Shown here piece after piece: positions 27,436-38,344 of a DNA stretch of 64,000 bases. Made by a program: the position numbers and the translations under genes. This stretch comes from Cristatella mucedo. Lineage: Eukaryota; Bryozoa; Phylactolaemata; Cristatellidae. The stretch is taken from the NCBI GenBank assembly GCA_009760855.2, contig WPIO01000073.1, positions 1,417,501 to 1,481,500 on the forward strand. The letters are read 5' to 3'. Positions within the stretch are counted from its first letter, which is position 1, and each line of letters starts with the position of its first letter. A model generated the notes under the pieces. That model worked only from the letters and a program-made list of their open reading frames with translations. It did no database searches and was not told where the DNA came from.

Positions 27436-27645
27436 TAATAATAATATTAATGCACTTGATGAAGCGCCCTCAGAGAACTCAATCTCTTTCTAGGTGCTTT
27501 ACATTTGCTTCCATGCAAAACGCAATTGAATGGTGAGTGATATCATGCTTGATAAACAACATGAATAACATGGTTAGGGATGACATGCACAGGGTCAGCA
27601 TACAAATGTCGTTATTGGCATCATGCACAGTGTCAGCACGCATAG
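27436..27645 (-). mobile_element. L2-A 3' end fragment
   Basis: AATAATAATATTAATGCACTTGATGAAG precedes CGCCCTCAGAGAACTCAATC and TCTAGGTGCTTTACATTTGC. The L2-A 3' UTR follows (GATAAACAACATGAATAACATGG, CAGTGTCAGCACGCATA). Confidence 0.83.
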
Positions 27646-28500
27646 CTCATCACTCTCAGTCTCTTTCTCCTCCATCCCTCTCTCTTTCTCTGTCTCTCTT
27701 TCCCTTTCTATTCACATGTGCTGTATGACGAAATATTTTGATGGTGCTCGACAGGACCACGGCTACTGTGTGTAGAGCCTGCATGGCCCTTGGTCAGCTT
27801 TTTCACATTCACTTGTCACTTCCATACAAACTTGATTTTCTCGATGGCATGCAGGCTGTGCAATGCGATGTCACGGGCACATCTCTAGGCTTGGGCTTGA
27901 GATGTGCAGGAGGACATGCCACTTTCGTACACTAGCCGAGCTATACATTATCCCAAACTTAAGGCCTCCTGTGAGTATGGTCGATAAATCTCAACCGTTC
28001 GCTGTAAGAACTGTAAATCAATTTTGCCTACGAACAGACGTGTTTTCGCCTATTGATCTATCAATAGACAGTGTTTTAGTCTGTAATATATTGCTCCAGA
28101 GGACTTCTGAGCCGCTGAACCAAGAGAAACCCAGAAGTAGGCATATTTGTCGATACTCAACCGGATAACTTCGTCACCGATGGTCGGTTTAGGTTTCGGA
28201 TTTCTTTGGCTGAGCAGGAGGTATTACTTTGCTCACCAATAGGGGAATTACACAAAAGTGATGCTAGCGGAGCAAATCTGTACTGTAGTCGTGCCTTTAA
28301 ATATTGCCCGTGCTCTTTGTTGCATTTGCAGTCTTTATTCATCTAACTAAAAGTGCCATATTCTTGGCAGGCTGGTTTACTGGGGAGATTTGGCAGGAAC
28401 GCCTTGGTCGCAGCCGACATACACGTGCACGCAGAGCCAGTAGCTTCGGCAAGAGGGGCTGCTATATGGATTTAGTGAAGGGTCAGCTATGGTATTAAGA
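27646..28500. other. Spacer, no recognised gene
   Basis: Short CT-rich tracts at 27650-27710, then unique-looking sequence. Open frames are short and unrecognised. Confidence 0.4.
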
Positions 28501-28660
28501 AAAAATTCATTTGTATAGCATTCTAAGAGATCTGAATCTTTATCCAGGCGCTTCTTCATATGCCGTAGGGCCCGAGCTCGCGACCTCGATCATAAAGATG
28601 AGGACCTTGACCCCGGTCGTTGAAGACAAGCACCTTAACCACTAGGCCAAACCAGGGCCC
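28501..28660 (-). mobile_element. tRNA-derived SINE with L2-like tail (SINE-1)
   Basis: The minus strand reads TGGTTTGGCCTAGTGGTTAAGGTGC (A box) and CGAGGTCGCGAGCTCGGGCCC (B box). The tail is GAAGCGCCTGGATAAAGATT, then TCTCTTAGAATGCTATACAAATG. This is the cleanest SINE-1 copy in the window. Confidence 0.85.
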
Positions 28661-28904
28661 ATTTTGGAAAGGATAGCAACTGAGAAACTGCTTGGTAGCT
28701 GGGGATGTGAAAAAGCGGTCTGATATAACATTTGGAAAATGCCCCGAAAGGCATGTTGAAGAACCGGCCTGCATCTTAGCAGGATGCGTTTTAGCAGGAT
28801 GCGTTTAGCATGGGCTCCTGAATGTGGAGTGCCTGAAGGGCCCATCTTATTATTATTATCTTGCACACTGCCCTAGTCCTTCCTAGCCAAAACACTCGAG
28901 CTTA

Positions 28905-29320
28905 GCATGACCCTCGGTGAGCGAAAGGCGAAGTGAAGGCTAAGCAAACAAGAACTTGTGGCAAGGGCAATAAAGAAGGCCATCTTCTGACAAAAGCACA
29001 CACAAGAAGCTAACCTCGAGTGGGCGTGGCTGAATAGTCACTGGACGACCCAAGATTGGAGGCAAATACTCTTTACTGACGTAACTTCGTTTATGGCATC
29101 TGTAAACATCGATTATACGTTCGACACAAAAGTGACGAAGCGAATGCTGCTGGCTGCTTGCAACATATTATGAAGTTCTGGTCCGGATCAGTGATGGTGT
29201 GAATTGGCTTGGCAGCAGGTGGTGTAGGGAGCGCTTCACCACATTGAGGGCCTCATGAATAAAGATGGATACCTGCGAATTCTGGACAACGTTGTCAAGT
29301 ACATTACTAAGAACTGTATT
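28905..29320 (+). pseudogene. Tc1/mariner-like transposase remnant
   Basis: Translation in shifting frames gives ANLEWAWLNSHWTTQDWRQI followed by LFTDVTSF (the W..VLFTDESxF block with the catalytic Asp region). SGPDQ and HHIEGLMNKDGYLRILDN follow, matching the order of Tc1-like transposases (H..VMVWG, I.G.MN...Y..IL). Stops interrupt it, and the N-terminal HTH region and terminal repeats are not seen. It ends against an L2-B fragment at 29326. Confidence 0.75.
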
Positions 29321-29325
29321 CCACA

Positions 29326-29775
29326 GTGGCATCCAAAAATGTAACTAGCTCCTTAGTTCTATCTCGGCTAGATTACTGTAATTCCCTTTTGGCTGGTCTA
29401 CCAAAAAAAGTTACTAGGCCACTTCAGCTGGCTATGAATATGGCTGCACGGCTAGGTTGCAAAACCCAGAGGTTTGGCCACGTGTCTCCTTTGCTAAAAG
29501 AGCTAGGATGGATGCCGGTTGAGCAACGGATACAGACCAAAGTTCTTACGCTGACCCACGTGGCCCGCCACGGCTTGGCTCCTTCGTACCTAGCTGAACT
29601 GCTGCACTAGTTTCACCGTCTTCGTGCCTTCAGGTCCTGTATAGACAATACCTTAGCTGTTCCATTCCTCCGCTTAAAGACCGTTGGTGACAGAAGCTTT
29701 TTCTCTGCAGGTGCTAGACTGTGGAACTCATTTCCACGATTCTTACGAACCGACAACTGCTCTCGTGCTGCCGAC
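29326..29775 (+). mobile_element. L2-B RT C-terminal fragment
   Basis: It reads LVLSRLDYCNSLLAGLPKK, PLLKELGWMPVEQRIQ, HGLAPSYLAELLH, then after a stop AVPFLRLKTVGDRSF and RLWNSFPRFLR. It matches the C-terminal domain of the longer L2-B copy at 59317. Truncated at both ends. Confidence 0.85.
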
Positions 29776-29779
29776 TGTG

Positions 29780-31860
29780 GCTACGGTGAAGTGACGACTT
29801 TTATTCCAATAGACAGAAGTTATTTCAGAATTGCTTTCAGAGCCTTTCACGCAAAAATGCCAACGTAGAAGAGAATTGATCAAGCTTTATTCTTTATCAA
29901 AGCAGCGAAGCCAAGCCATGCGTAGCAAGCTCTCCCTCCGTACACCAAACACCACGATTTTAGTCGAGTGGAAGTTTTGCTTATCAGAGAAACTATTAAT
30001 CATTTTAAAATATGGATAGCGTTTTTAGTTTCTAAAAGGGGCTCAGGAAATATTTTTTATTTGTTGATGCATGCACGTACTGACGAAAACTGATAGCTGG
30101 CTTTATCGAGAGATCAGTGACCTCGCCCTGCTGCATGCTGAACAAAAATGGCGTACTCTTCTAATTGGTGTATCGTACTATTAGGAGAAATGTCAACTGT
30201 TCTCTAGTAGATGAAGTCACTTGAAAAAGCTGCTTCAATTTTCTTTGTCTGCTCAGAGCCACAAATCATTTCCAGGGCAAGTGGCTTTACCGCGATCTGA
30301 CCAATTTTAAGTGATCACAAAGTACTTCTAGAGCGCCTCTCATCTCGCCTGGGCATCACTGGCACTGCTCTGCAGTGGTTCAGGTCCTATCTCAGTGGGA
30401 GACTCCAGAGTGTTGACGTGAATGGACAAAGATCATCTGAAGTACCTCTAAAATATGGAGTACCTCAGGGCTCTGTGCTAGGTCCGGTCCTTTTCACCGT
30501 TTATACTCTCCCTCTCGCTGATGTGATTGCCAAGCACAATCTAGGCTTTCACTTCTATGCGGATGACACTCAGTTGTACCTTTGCTTTGATCCCTCCCAG
30601 CCTTCGAGCACCTCAAATTCTCTCAACTCACTTGCTGCATGCATTGATGACATCCGATCATGGATGGCAGCAAATTTTCTAAAACTAAACGATGATAAAA
30701 CTAACTTACTAGTTATGGGCAAACCTAGTGTTATTCAGAAATTGGAAAGGCTGACTTTCAAAATTGGCTCTGCCAGCATATCTCCAGTTGCATCAGCTCG
30801 AAATCTAGGTGTCATATTCCAAAGCGACCTCTCGTTAGACGACCACATCAGCTCCACAGTCAAATCAGCCTATTTTCAGCTTCATAACATTGCTAAAATT
30901 AGGGCTTGTTTAGATAAGGATACCACGTCCAAGTTGGTCCATGCATTCGTGACATCTCGTCTCGACTTCTGCAACTCACTGCTTACAGGCCTACCAGCAT
31001 GTGCGATCAGGCGATTGCAGCTGGTGCAAAACTCTGCAGCTAGGCTTGTCTGTCGTGAGCGTCACAGTTGCCACATTACTCGACTTCTCGCCGACCTGCA
31101 CTGGTTACCAGTCAAGCAACGGATTGACTTCAAGGTTTTGTCGCTCACTTTTAGGTCTCTTCATTCTATGGCTCCAGCCTATCTTTCAGAGATACTACCC
31201 CATCAGGCAAAGCATCGTACCACTCGCTTTTCGGAATCCAACAGTCTAGAAATACCTCGTACAAACCTTAAATCCTTTGGAGACCGTGCATTTAGCTCGT
31301 ATGCTCCCACAGCCTGGAACTCCCTCCCGACCTGCATCAGAACATCCCCTGACCTGACCACATTTAAAAGAAACTTAAAAACATACCTATTTAGGACAGC
31401 ATTTAGTGGGTCCTTGTGATTCGTCCTCAATGTGCTTATGCGTGCTGACACTGTTCATGCTGCCACTAACCACATTTGCATGCTGACCCAGTGCATGTAA
31501 CCCCTAACCATGTTATTCATTTTGTTTGTTTTTCAAGCATGATTTTACTTACTATTCTATTGCGTATCACTTTGCAGCAAATTTAAAGCGCCTAGAAAGA
31601 GATTAAGTTCTCTGAGGGCGCTTTATCAAGTGCAATATTATTATTATTATTATCTCTTTTGCTTGGCAGTGTTGTAAGTAGCTTGTAGAATGCCACCAAA
31701 CAGGGTCTCCGTGTTGGACCAAATCCAAGTTTTGGCGAAGCTCTAGCCTTCTTCTCAGATTGAGTCATTTTCGAAGGAAAAAGATTAACTCTGTCCGAGA
31801 CATTTTCAGGATGAGCAGATTTGAGGTGTTTCTTCAGCCTTGTTGGCTTCATGCTTCAAT
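29780..31860 (-). pseudogene. hAT (BED-finger, ZBED5/Buster-like) transposase pseudogene, split by L2-A
   Basis: The 5' half, 31852-31657 on the minus strand, reads MKPTRLKKHLKSAHPENVSD and CLVAFYKL, matching the start of ZBED5/SCAND3-type hAT proteins (MKPSKLKRHLETKHP). After the L2-A element at 30312-31656 the reading resumes leftward. It gives KIGQIAVKPLALEMICGSEQ, TKKIEAAFSSDF and, near 29900, the frame-broken equivalent of the TDGAxAM..SGFxALIKxKAP block (FAALIKNKA). There are several stops and frameshifts. No terminal repeats were found. Confidence 0.72.
30312..31656 (+). mobile_element. L2-A retrotransposon, young 5'-truncated copy (copy B)
   Basis: It starts inside the RT (GATCACAAAGTACTTCTAGA, the TIDHKVLLE codons). 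It keeps one continuous open frame from 30418 to 31419: [72 protein letters not shown]. The 3' UTR, hairpin (AAAGCGCCTAGAAAGAGATT..GAGGGCGCTTTATCAAGTGC) and (ATT)n tail follow. It lacks the endonuclease, so it is dead on arrival. It is nearly identical to the copy at 20467, which implies recent activity of an intact source elsewhere. Confidence 0.94.
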
Positions 31861-33313
31861 AAGGCAATATTTCAATAATGTTTAGGGCTTACAATTTGCT
31901 ATTTAAAAAACTCGTTTGACAAGGACTGCAGCCTATGCTCAAGATTTGACCGAAGCTTAAAATATCCAAGTGGAAAGACAGCTTCCATTGTAGGCATCGT
32001 TTATTAAATATTTTTTCAAACTTATACTCGTTACACATCACTAACCACAATTTAGGAGTACCTGTATAACATGCTGTCTATGACAGGAAAGACAAACAAA
32101 AAGCTTGATTTTATTGAGGATTTTTATGGACGGTGTCCCGATGCATAGTCCAAGAATTGATAAGAGACCTGCACGCCCAGTAGACGGTTTTCAGCTCATG
32201 CGGGACCATCAGAAATTTAAAACTCCAACACGGCTGGCTATTTAGGCTGGCCGTCTGCGTCCAGCCGGCTGACTGAGCGACCGCCTGATAAGCCAAAGGT
32301 AGCGAGGGGAATTATTGCCAGTTTGGAGCGGCAGCACGGCTTTGAGGCTCCCGTATGAAAGGCTGCCAATGAAACGGGTGCAACTCATTCTGGTTAGAAG
32401 TGAGTCCTACAGCCACGAGCAGACTGGTCACATTGTGGCAGAAACTGGCTCCTGCCTAGACTGCTTCGGCCTAGACGTCAATGCTCAGCATTGGTGAGAC
32501 CAAGGTTTCTGATCAAGTCGTAAGGTCACTTTGGTTGAGGTAGAAGGAGTTTTTGTTTCTCATCAGCTCCACACCGGATATTGTCATGTAGATTCTACAA
32601 CGTCCTCGCCAACATCTGACTTCCTGCTCTCTTCTGAGAACGGTCGATCTCTTCAAGGAAGAGTTCGCTCTTTTTTCAAGTATGGGATGCATTATGATGC
32701 AGGTACGGTCTTGCCAGGCGGATGCTTGGATAGGCATGTCCACCGTGAAAGAGTAGCAGTTGCTTAAGTTTTCAGTGATTTCCGGCCAAGTTCTTGGTAA
32801 GGCAAATTTCGTAGCTTTTCCCTATATAGAAATCCTAAACGAGAACAAAGTAGCATAGTGTAATGAATGAATAAAATTATTTCATCTATGCTTAACTTAT
32901 GTCACTCATAAATAAAAAAAATTGTCTCGCAACATTTCGATCAACAATTTCCCGTCTTGCTTTTTAGAGGTTTGTGGAAATTCTCGTCAATGTAATGAGG
33001 TACTAAGCATATGTCCTGTTTTCCTACAGCCTTGCTTCAATATCCTTTGCACACCTGCCAAATCTTAGCAGATGCTTCCACTGAGTACTTTTTGCCTTTA
33101 TCCTGATAAATTCTTCACAGACTTTGCAAAATGCACCTGCCGTATGCTTGCAGCCTCTTGATGTATTCTAGAAAAATTGAGATATGCATCCACACAGGCA
33201 GACGGAATTCAACTGAACCAGCCGGCTTAAGGCAGCTGTGTTTATATTTAGGTATATCTTCATTTAGTGGAAAGTAATAATAGTGAGGCATTAATAATTA
33301 TGACGTTCTATTG
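31861..33313. other. Spacer, no recognised gene
   Basis: Short open frames on both strands around 32315-32770 lack recognisable motifs. No repeats could be named. Confidence 0.35.
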
Positions 33314-33497
33314 CAAAGGTTCTCAACCTTCCTAATGCCGAAATCCTCTAATACAGCTCTTCATGTTGTGGCGACCCCCAATCATAAAATTAGTGTGCGA
33401 AATGTGGAAATGCGTGTTTTCCAATGGTCGTAGGCCGCCCTTGTGAAAAGGTCGCTCGAACCCCACAGGGTCGCGACCCACAGGTTGAGAAGCATTG
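33314..33497. mobile_element. SPIN-like nonautonomous hAT element (MITE), copy 2
   Basis: A 184-bp element with termini CAAAGGTTCTCAACC and GGTTGAGAAGCATTG. The interior blocks are the same as in the copy at 1151 (CCTTCCTAAT, CATGTTGTGGCGACCCCC, CATAAAATTAGTGTGCG, GGGTCGCGACCCACAGG). The flanking octamers TTCTATTG and TTCTAACG agree at six of eight positions, consistent with a decayed nTCTAnnn target duplication. Confidence 0.82.
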
Positions 33498-33620
33498 TTC
33501 TAACGCATACACAACTGATCAATACCATGCCTCAGCGAATTCGTCTATTGATAATCAATGAAGCTAGAGACATGAAATTAACTCATATGATAAGCTAGGT
33601 TTGTTAATTTGTGTGTCTAT

Positions 33621-33702
33621 AAGTTAGTCCATTTGCCCGTCTCTGACGTCGCAGATACATCAAGTTAGTCCATTTGCTCGTCTCTGACGTCGCAGAAACA
33701 TC
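33621..33702. repeat. 41-bp direct tandem duplication
   Basis: Two copies of a 41-base unit beginning AAGTTAGTCCATTTGC and containing TCTCTGACGTCGCAGA differ at only two positions. Each carries a TGACGTC core resembling a CREB/ATF half-palindrome. No gene is tied to it. Confidence 0.9.
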
Positions 33703-35204
33703 TTGTTTATAGTGATACAATGAGGGCACAGTAACGATGAGTGTCAAAAAAGTTTTGGCGGGTGGGGAAATAGAGGATAACTTGCTAATTTGTTGCAAAA
33801 CAAAATAGCTGCAACGTGAACTCTCACAGTTGATGTGGAACATTTAAATGCTAGAGCTTGAAATACTTATAACATTTTTGAACTTCTAAGGACTTTTAAA
33901 AGGATGGCCATGACATTGCAGCAGCTAGCCCTCCCAGCACTACGTCACACGTGACGTCTGGCGCTTCCGGAGCAAGCTGAGCAGCTCCTCAGTCGAGCCG
34001 GCAGCAACGAAATGACGGCGAGACTGAGGGAAAAGCAGATGCACGCCGAGTTTGCGAGTCGATTTTTGCGAGCCAAATTTTTCCGTCATTCTTAACGGGC
34101 TGAAACCTAGAACTTGAATGAAAAAGCAAGTACATGCACCGACTAGTAAACTAGAATATAAATTTACGCTGACTTACCTGCCTCACTAATCTCACGACAG
34201 CAGACCGTTGGCAGCTATAGCTACCGCTTGCAGCGTGTATTTAAGAATCGCGTGCTTCAGGACTTAAACCTGCGACGGGTCGTGAAGTGCGAGCGCCTTA
34301 CCCATTTCCTTTAACTGATTCATTTTACGCTTTACATGACAATCTAATTAAGTTTATTGCAGTTTAACTTACTATTGTGATTGCGTACGCAGTCTTTATT
34401 CTTTTTAAAAGCATGAACATTTTCATTTGAAACCCGACTTCTGGCCATTGCTGTACCTGCATTGTTATAGAAAATAAATAAATTCCAAAAAATGTCTCTG
34501 AACTGCTCATAAACCAAAGTTTTTGGAAAATAAAGAGAATTTTCTAAACTTTTGGGGAAAAATTGAGAGATAAAAACCCACTGCAGGTATCGGGAAATGA
34601 AGATAAAAATGTGTTACGCAGCAATATTGGACTCTCTTGCACGATTCAATGTTCAACGAGACGCGAGTGAAGACAGCTGGTGTAAGTTTGTCCCAAGTTA
34701 TGGCTGTACATTTTCGCACAGCCACAGAAGACTGGTATGCTGAAAAGTAAGTTCATCTAGTTGCCTCGAGAGCACTACTTGCTAAACTTATACCAAATAG
34801 GTTGAAAGATGATTTGAAAAGAAGTGTTGAGTATAAGCATAGAAATAATATCAAAGAGTGGTCTCAGGAGGGATGTGCAGCTGTTGTGTGTCGCTCGTCT
34901 CTTAGATTGAACATTTTCTTACAAGGGCGTGGGCCTCATCTTCAACTTTATCGCCCAGTTTAAGAAGACCACCAGCCCTCTAGACTTCATGCACTTACTG
35001 CTGCCCTTCTGAGATACTTGGATTTGATGTTGTTCTGCGTAGCTTGCATAATACATGTCAGTAACCTTGTATGCGTAAACGGCCGTGTATTTAAAAAAGG
35101 CAGTTACTAGGCTACCTATTATTTAGATGACATAAGACAAGTATAACTTCCAGCAACTTTATCCCAGACTCCCTATTACACTCTAATCAAATATACAGTC
35201 AAGA
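33703..35204. other. Spacer; CpG-containing patch and a SINE-2 relic
   Basis: A GC-rich patch at 33930-34090 contains ACGTCACACGTGACGT and an ATG at 34011 opening a 27-codon frame. It could be a promoter and first exon, or nothing. A SINE-2 relic lies at about 34195-34310 on the minus strand (ACTTAAACCTGCGACGGGTC). Otherwise nothing is recognised. Confidence 0.3.
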
Positions 35205-36290
35205 GTAGTGTCCGACCAGTTACACTTTATACCAGCAAATCGAACCTAGCAAGTAAGCTTCTGTCAGGCTTTAGAGCCAGTCACTCCCACAGAATTAGAC
35301 TACTCCGAGAGTACAATAACCTTCTCAGGATAGCTAACTTGGAGAGAGTCTCTCGAATAGTTCTGCAGGATCTAGATCAAATTTTCTTACTATGGATACC
35401 CTCTCCTTCGTGAGCATTTATTGTCTCGCCTGGGCATCACTAGCACGGCACTGCAATGATCCAAGTTCTGCCCCAGTGAGACATTTCAGAGTATGTACTC
35501 TAACGGCGAAAGGTCACTCGTGTGAGCCTTTCAAATAAAATAAATCAAAGGTTAGCCGATTCAACACTCTCATTTATCTAGCAAGCAGAAGAGCTGTAAC
35601 GTCTCTCTCTCTTCCGCTTTAGTGAGCCAGAAGGAATTGCCTGCTGCAAGACTCAAACCCACGTCCTGGGCCATGATGAGCAAGAACACCTTATCAGGTC
35701 AGCACTCTGAAGTTTTGGTACAATTAACCACAAAATTTGCCTTAGCACTTGTTGTCACATCTAGACAGAAGAGCAACTCTGTTGGACTAGTCTGGGTTCT
35801 ATTCTAGAACGAGAGTTCCGAGAGTCAACGGCTTCAATCAGCATTCAAAGTATAAGGCACCCCACGGCTCTGTCTTAGGCCCACTTCTTTTTTACAATTT
35901 CTAGTCTTCATTCTTCTGATGTAATTGCCGGGCAAAAAATAGACTTACATTGGAAAGCAGGTGGCAGGCGGCGAAGCAAACTGTACTTGTGTTTTGATCC
36001 CTCCCTGCCTTCTAGCATCTAAAATTCTCTCGGTTGTCTTGCAGAATCTATTTCTGACATTTGCATTTAGATGATAGCAAACTTTCTCAAAATTAAATAA
36101 GGATAGAAAGTTGCTACTAATGGACACGCGTATGGCTACTCGGAAAATGAAAATACTAATATCAAAGTGGGCTCGGCCAGCATGTCTCTCGTATCATCTG
36201 CACACAATGTTGGTGTCCTGCTACGAAGATTACATCCCATTAGATGAGTATATCAGGTTCAAAGTCAAGTATGTCTACTTCATCTATTTA
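35205..36290 (+). mobile_element. Old, heavily decayed L2-A RT copy interrupted by a SINE-2
   Basis: The text at 35215-35540 corresponds to the RT start (VSDQL, the SGFRA..HSTE region, LLR) and the SLGITSTALQ region. It resumes from about 35805 with [40 protein letters not shown] and text of the HISSTVKSAYF region. About 250 bp containing a reverse SINE-2 (35585-35710) separates the halves. It has many stops and indels and is clearly older than the copies at 20467 and 30312. Confidence 0.72.
35585..35710 (-). mobile_element. tRNA-derived SINE (SINE-2)
   Basis: The minus strand reads TGACCTGATAAGGTGTTCTTGC, then CCCAGGACGTGGGTTTGAGTC (B box), then GCAGGCAATTCC and AGCGGAAGAGAG of the SINE-2 body. 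It sits between two halves of an L2-A relic. Confidence 0.62.
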
Positions 36291-37485
36291 GTATTCCATT
36301 GTACGGCTTTTCTTTGCTCAGGATTTCACAGCCAATGTAACAGGCAACATAATTTATTCTGCCTGCGACGACCGAACGTCTGTGACAGTGTCGCTAAAGC
36401 CAATGTCTCAAACAAGAAAGCCACGCTAACGAACATAACAGGTCTTCGTTGAACTAATGTGTGGGGCGGGAGGGGGCATGGCTGGAGTTAGGCTGCTGGC
36501 TGTTTCTGCAGCTGGGCTAGTGCGGGCCGTGGAGGGCATCGGAACGCAGCGTCGGAGGTCGCGGCCGTGCTTGCGCCCCTCTCGGACATTCCGCTCTCCG
36601 CCGTTCTCCTTGCTGATCGCTCGCTCGGGTCGTCGGAGATGTTGGTTTTAGTTCTGATTCGAGCTTTGGCCCGCTCTATCTACAAAGCCCGCACTTTGGC
36701 CTGTTCACGTGAGGAGTGTTGCCTTTAGATTGGCAATTTTGCGGTTAGTTTCGTACGGGCAAGCAAACTATGTACCCGGTGATAATGGAAACAATACTAC
36801 TAGCTGATGCAGCTAGTCCTGCGGCAGCTGCAGTAGCAGCTGCCACGGCGCGATGGCTGATGGTGATGCGTGCTCACAAGGGCACAAGCTCACGTAGTAG
36901 CTCACTTCAGTAGCACTCCTTTTCGGTCTTCGTCGGCGCGTGTGAGTGCATTTTCGCCGCGAGAACATTCCTATCCGCTGCTTCGGAAGCTTGCATGGGC
37001 TAGCTCACGCTGCCTCTCTGCTTGCACTAATCCACTTGTGGGTGCGTGTCGTTTCGCAGCATGTCGGTGCACTCCAACTTGGTGGGTGTCTGCTGACATA
37101 CTTCCAAGCCACACTTTCCTCTCCAGCTGAAGCAGAGGCTCGACATCAGCTTTCAGCAGATGCGGATGTCACCTACGTGATATATAAGCAGTTGTTTAGT
37201 TGGAGCTCCGTACAATCGTAGTTAACATCGCAAGAAGACAAAGCTACAGCGATTCAAGTTCCTGAAATCTCAGTTTATACATATGCAATAATAAAAGTAA
37301 TACATTTGTAAAGCGCCATCCAGAAACGTAATCTCTTTCTAGGCACTATGCATATGCTATAAAGAACGCAACACCTAGATGATATTCAGAAGCTATATAT
37401 GTGGTGTGGTAGACCATTTTGAGGGATAGGCTTTTTGATTTCTGAGTAACACTAGGTGTGATGGTGCCATGGTAGCAGCAGCGGT
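36291..37485. other. GC-rich unassigned block (36457-37260) and a tail scrap
   Basis: 36457-36640 is markedly GC- and CpG-rich. GATATATAAGCAG (TATA-like) is at about 37179-37191. Open frames at 36457-36651 and 36870-37221 have no recognised domain. It could be a solo LTR or a promoter region, but no paired ends were found. An L2/SINE-type tail lies at about 37288-37370 (minus). Confidence 0.3.
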
Positions 37486-38054
37486 TATATAATAATAATA
37501 ATAATGTACTTGATAAAGCGCCCTCAGAGAACTTAATCTCTTTCTAGGCGCTTTACATTTGCTGCAAAGGGAAATGCAATTGATTGGTGAGTAATATCAT
37601 GTTTGATAAACAAACAAAATGAATAACATGGTTAGGGGTTACATGCACAGGGTCAGCATGCAAATGTGGTTAGTGGCAGCATGCACAGTGTCAGCACGCA
37701 TAAGCACATGAAGGACGAATCACAGGGACCCACTAAATGCTGTCCTAAATAGGTGTGTTTTTAAGTTCCTTTTAAATGTGGTCAGGTCATGGGATGTTCT
37801 GACGCAGGTCGGGAGGGAGTTCCAGGCTTTGGGAGCATACAAACTAAACGCACGATCTCCAAAGGATTTGAGGTTTGTACGAGGTATTTGTAGACTGTTG
37901 GATTCCGAAAAGCGGGTGTTACGATGCTTGGCCTCGTGGGGGAGTATGTCGGAGAGATAGGCTGGAGCCATAGAATGAAGGGACCTAAAAGTGAGCGACA
38001 AAACCTTGAAGTCAATCCGTTGCCTCACTGGTAGCCAGTGCATGTCGGCGAGTT
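37486..38054 (-). mobile_element. L2-A 3' half (5'-truncated)
   Basis: It has an (AAT)n tail, ACTTGATAAAGCGCCCTCAGAG, 3' UTR and an open C-terminal RT text on the minus strand (38043-37720: HWLPVRQRIDFK, LPHEAKHRNTRFSES, SFGDRAFSLYAPKAWN). It is truncated abruptly at HW near 38050. Confidence 0.9.
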
Positions 38055-38344
38055 ATAGCACCAGCAGCTGCAGGGGCAGCTATTTCGGTAGCTACTACGG
38101 TAGTGATGGCGATACGGTAGTGATAGTGACAAGGCAGCAGCTGCAGCAGCAGTGCACAGCACTGCATGAGTATTTAAATGGGTCAGTAATTAGTCAGATC
38201 AAGATCTCTGCAATGAAGCGCCAACTTACAATAAAATATGTGGTTAAAAGGAGCGGCCTAAAGCGAAAAGGAGAGCCTTTGTAGACAGGAAAGAAATAAT
38301 CAAAAAACCAAAATACCAAAAAACTAAAAAACATACAACCAAAC

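Noticed and set aside
26370-27438. His/Thr-rich and Cys/Val-rich frames of up to 278 aa
   Set aside because: Most of their length is the (CA)n/(ACAG)n microsatellite.
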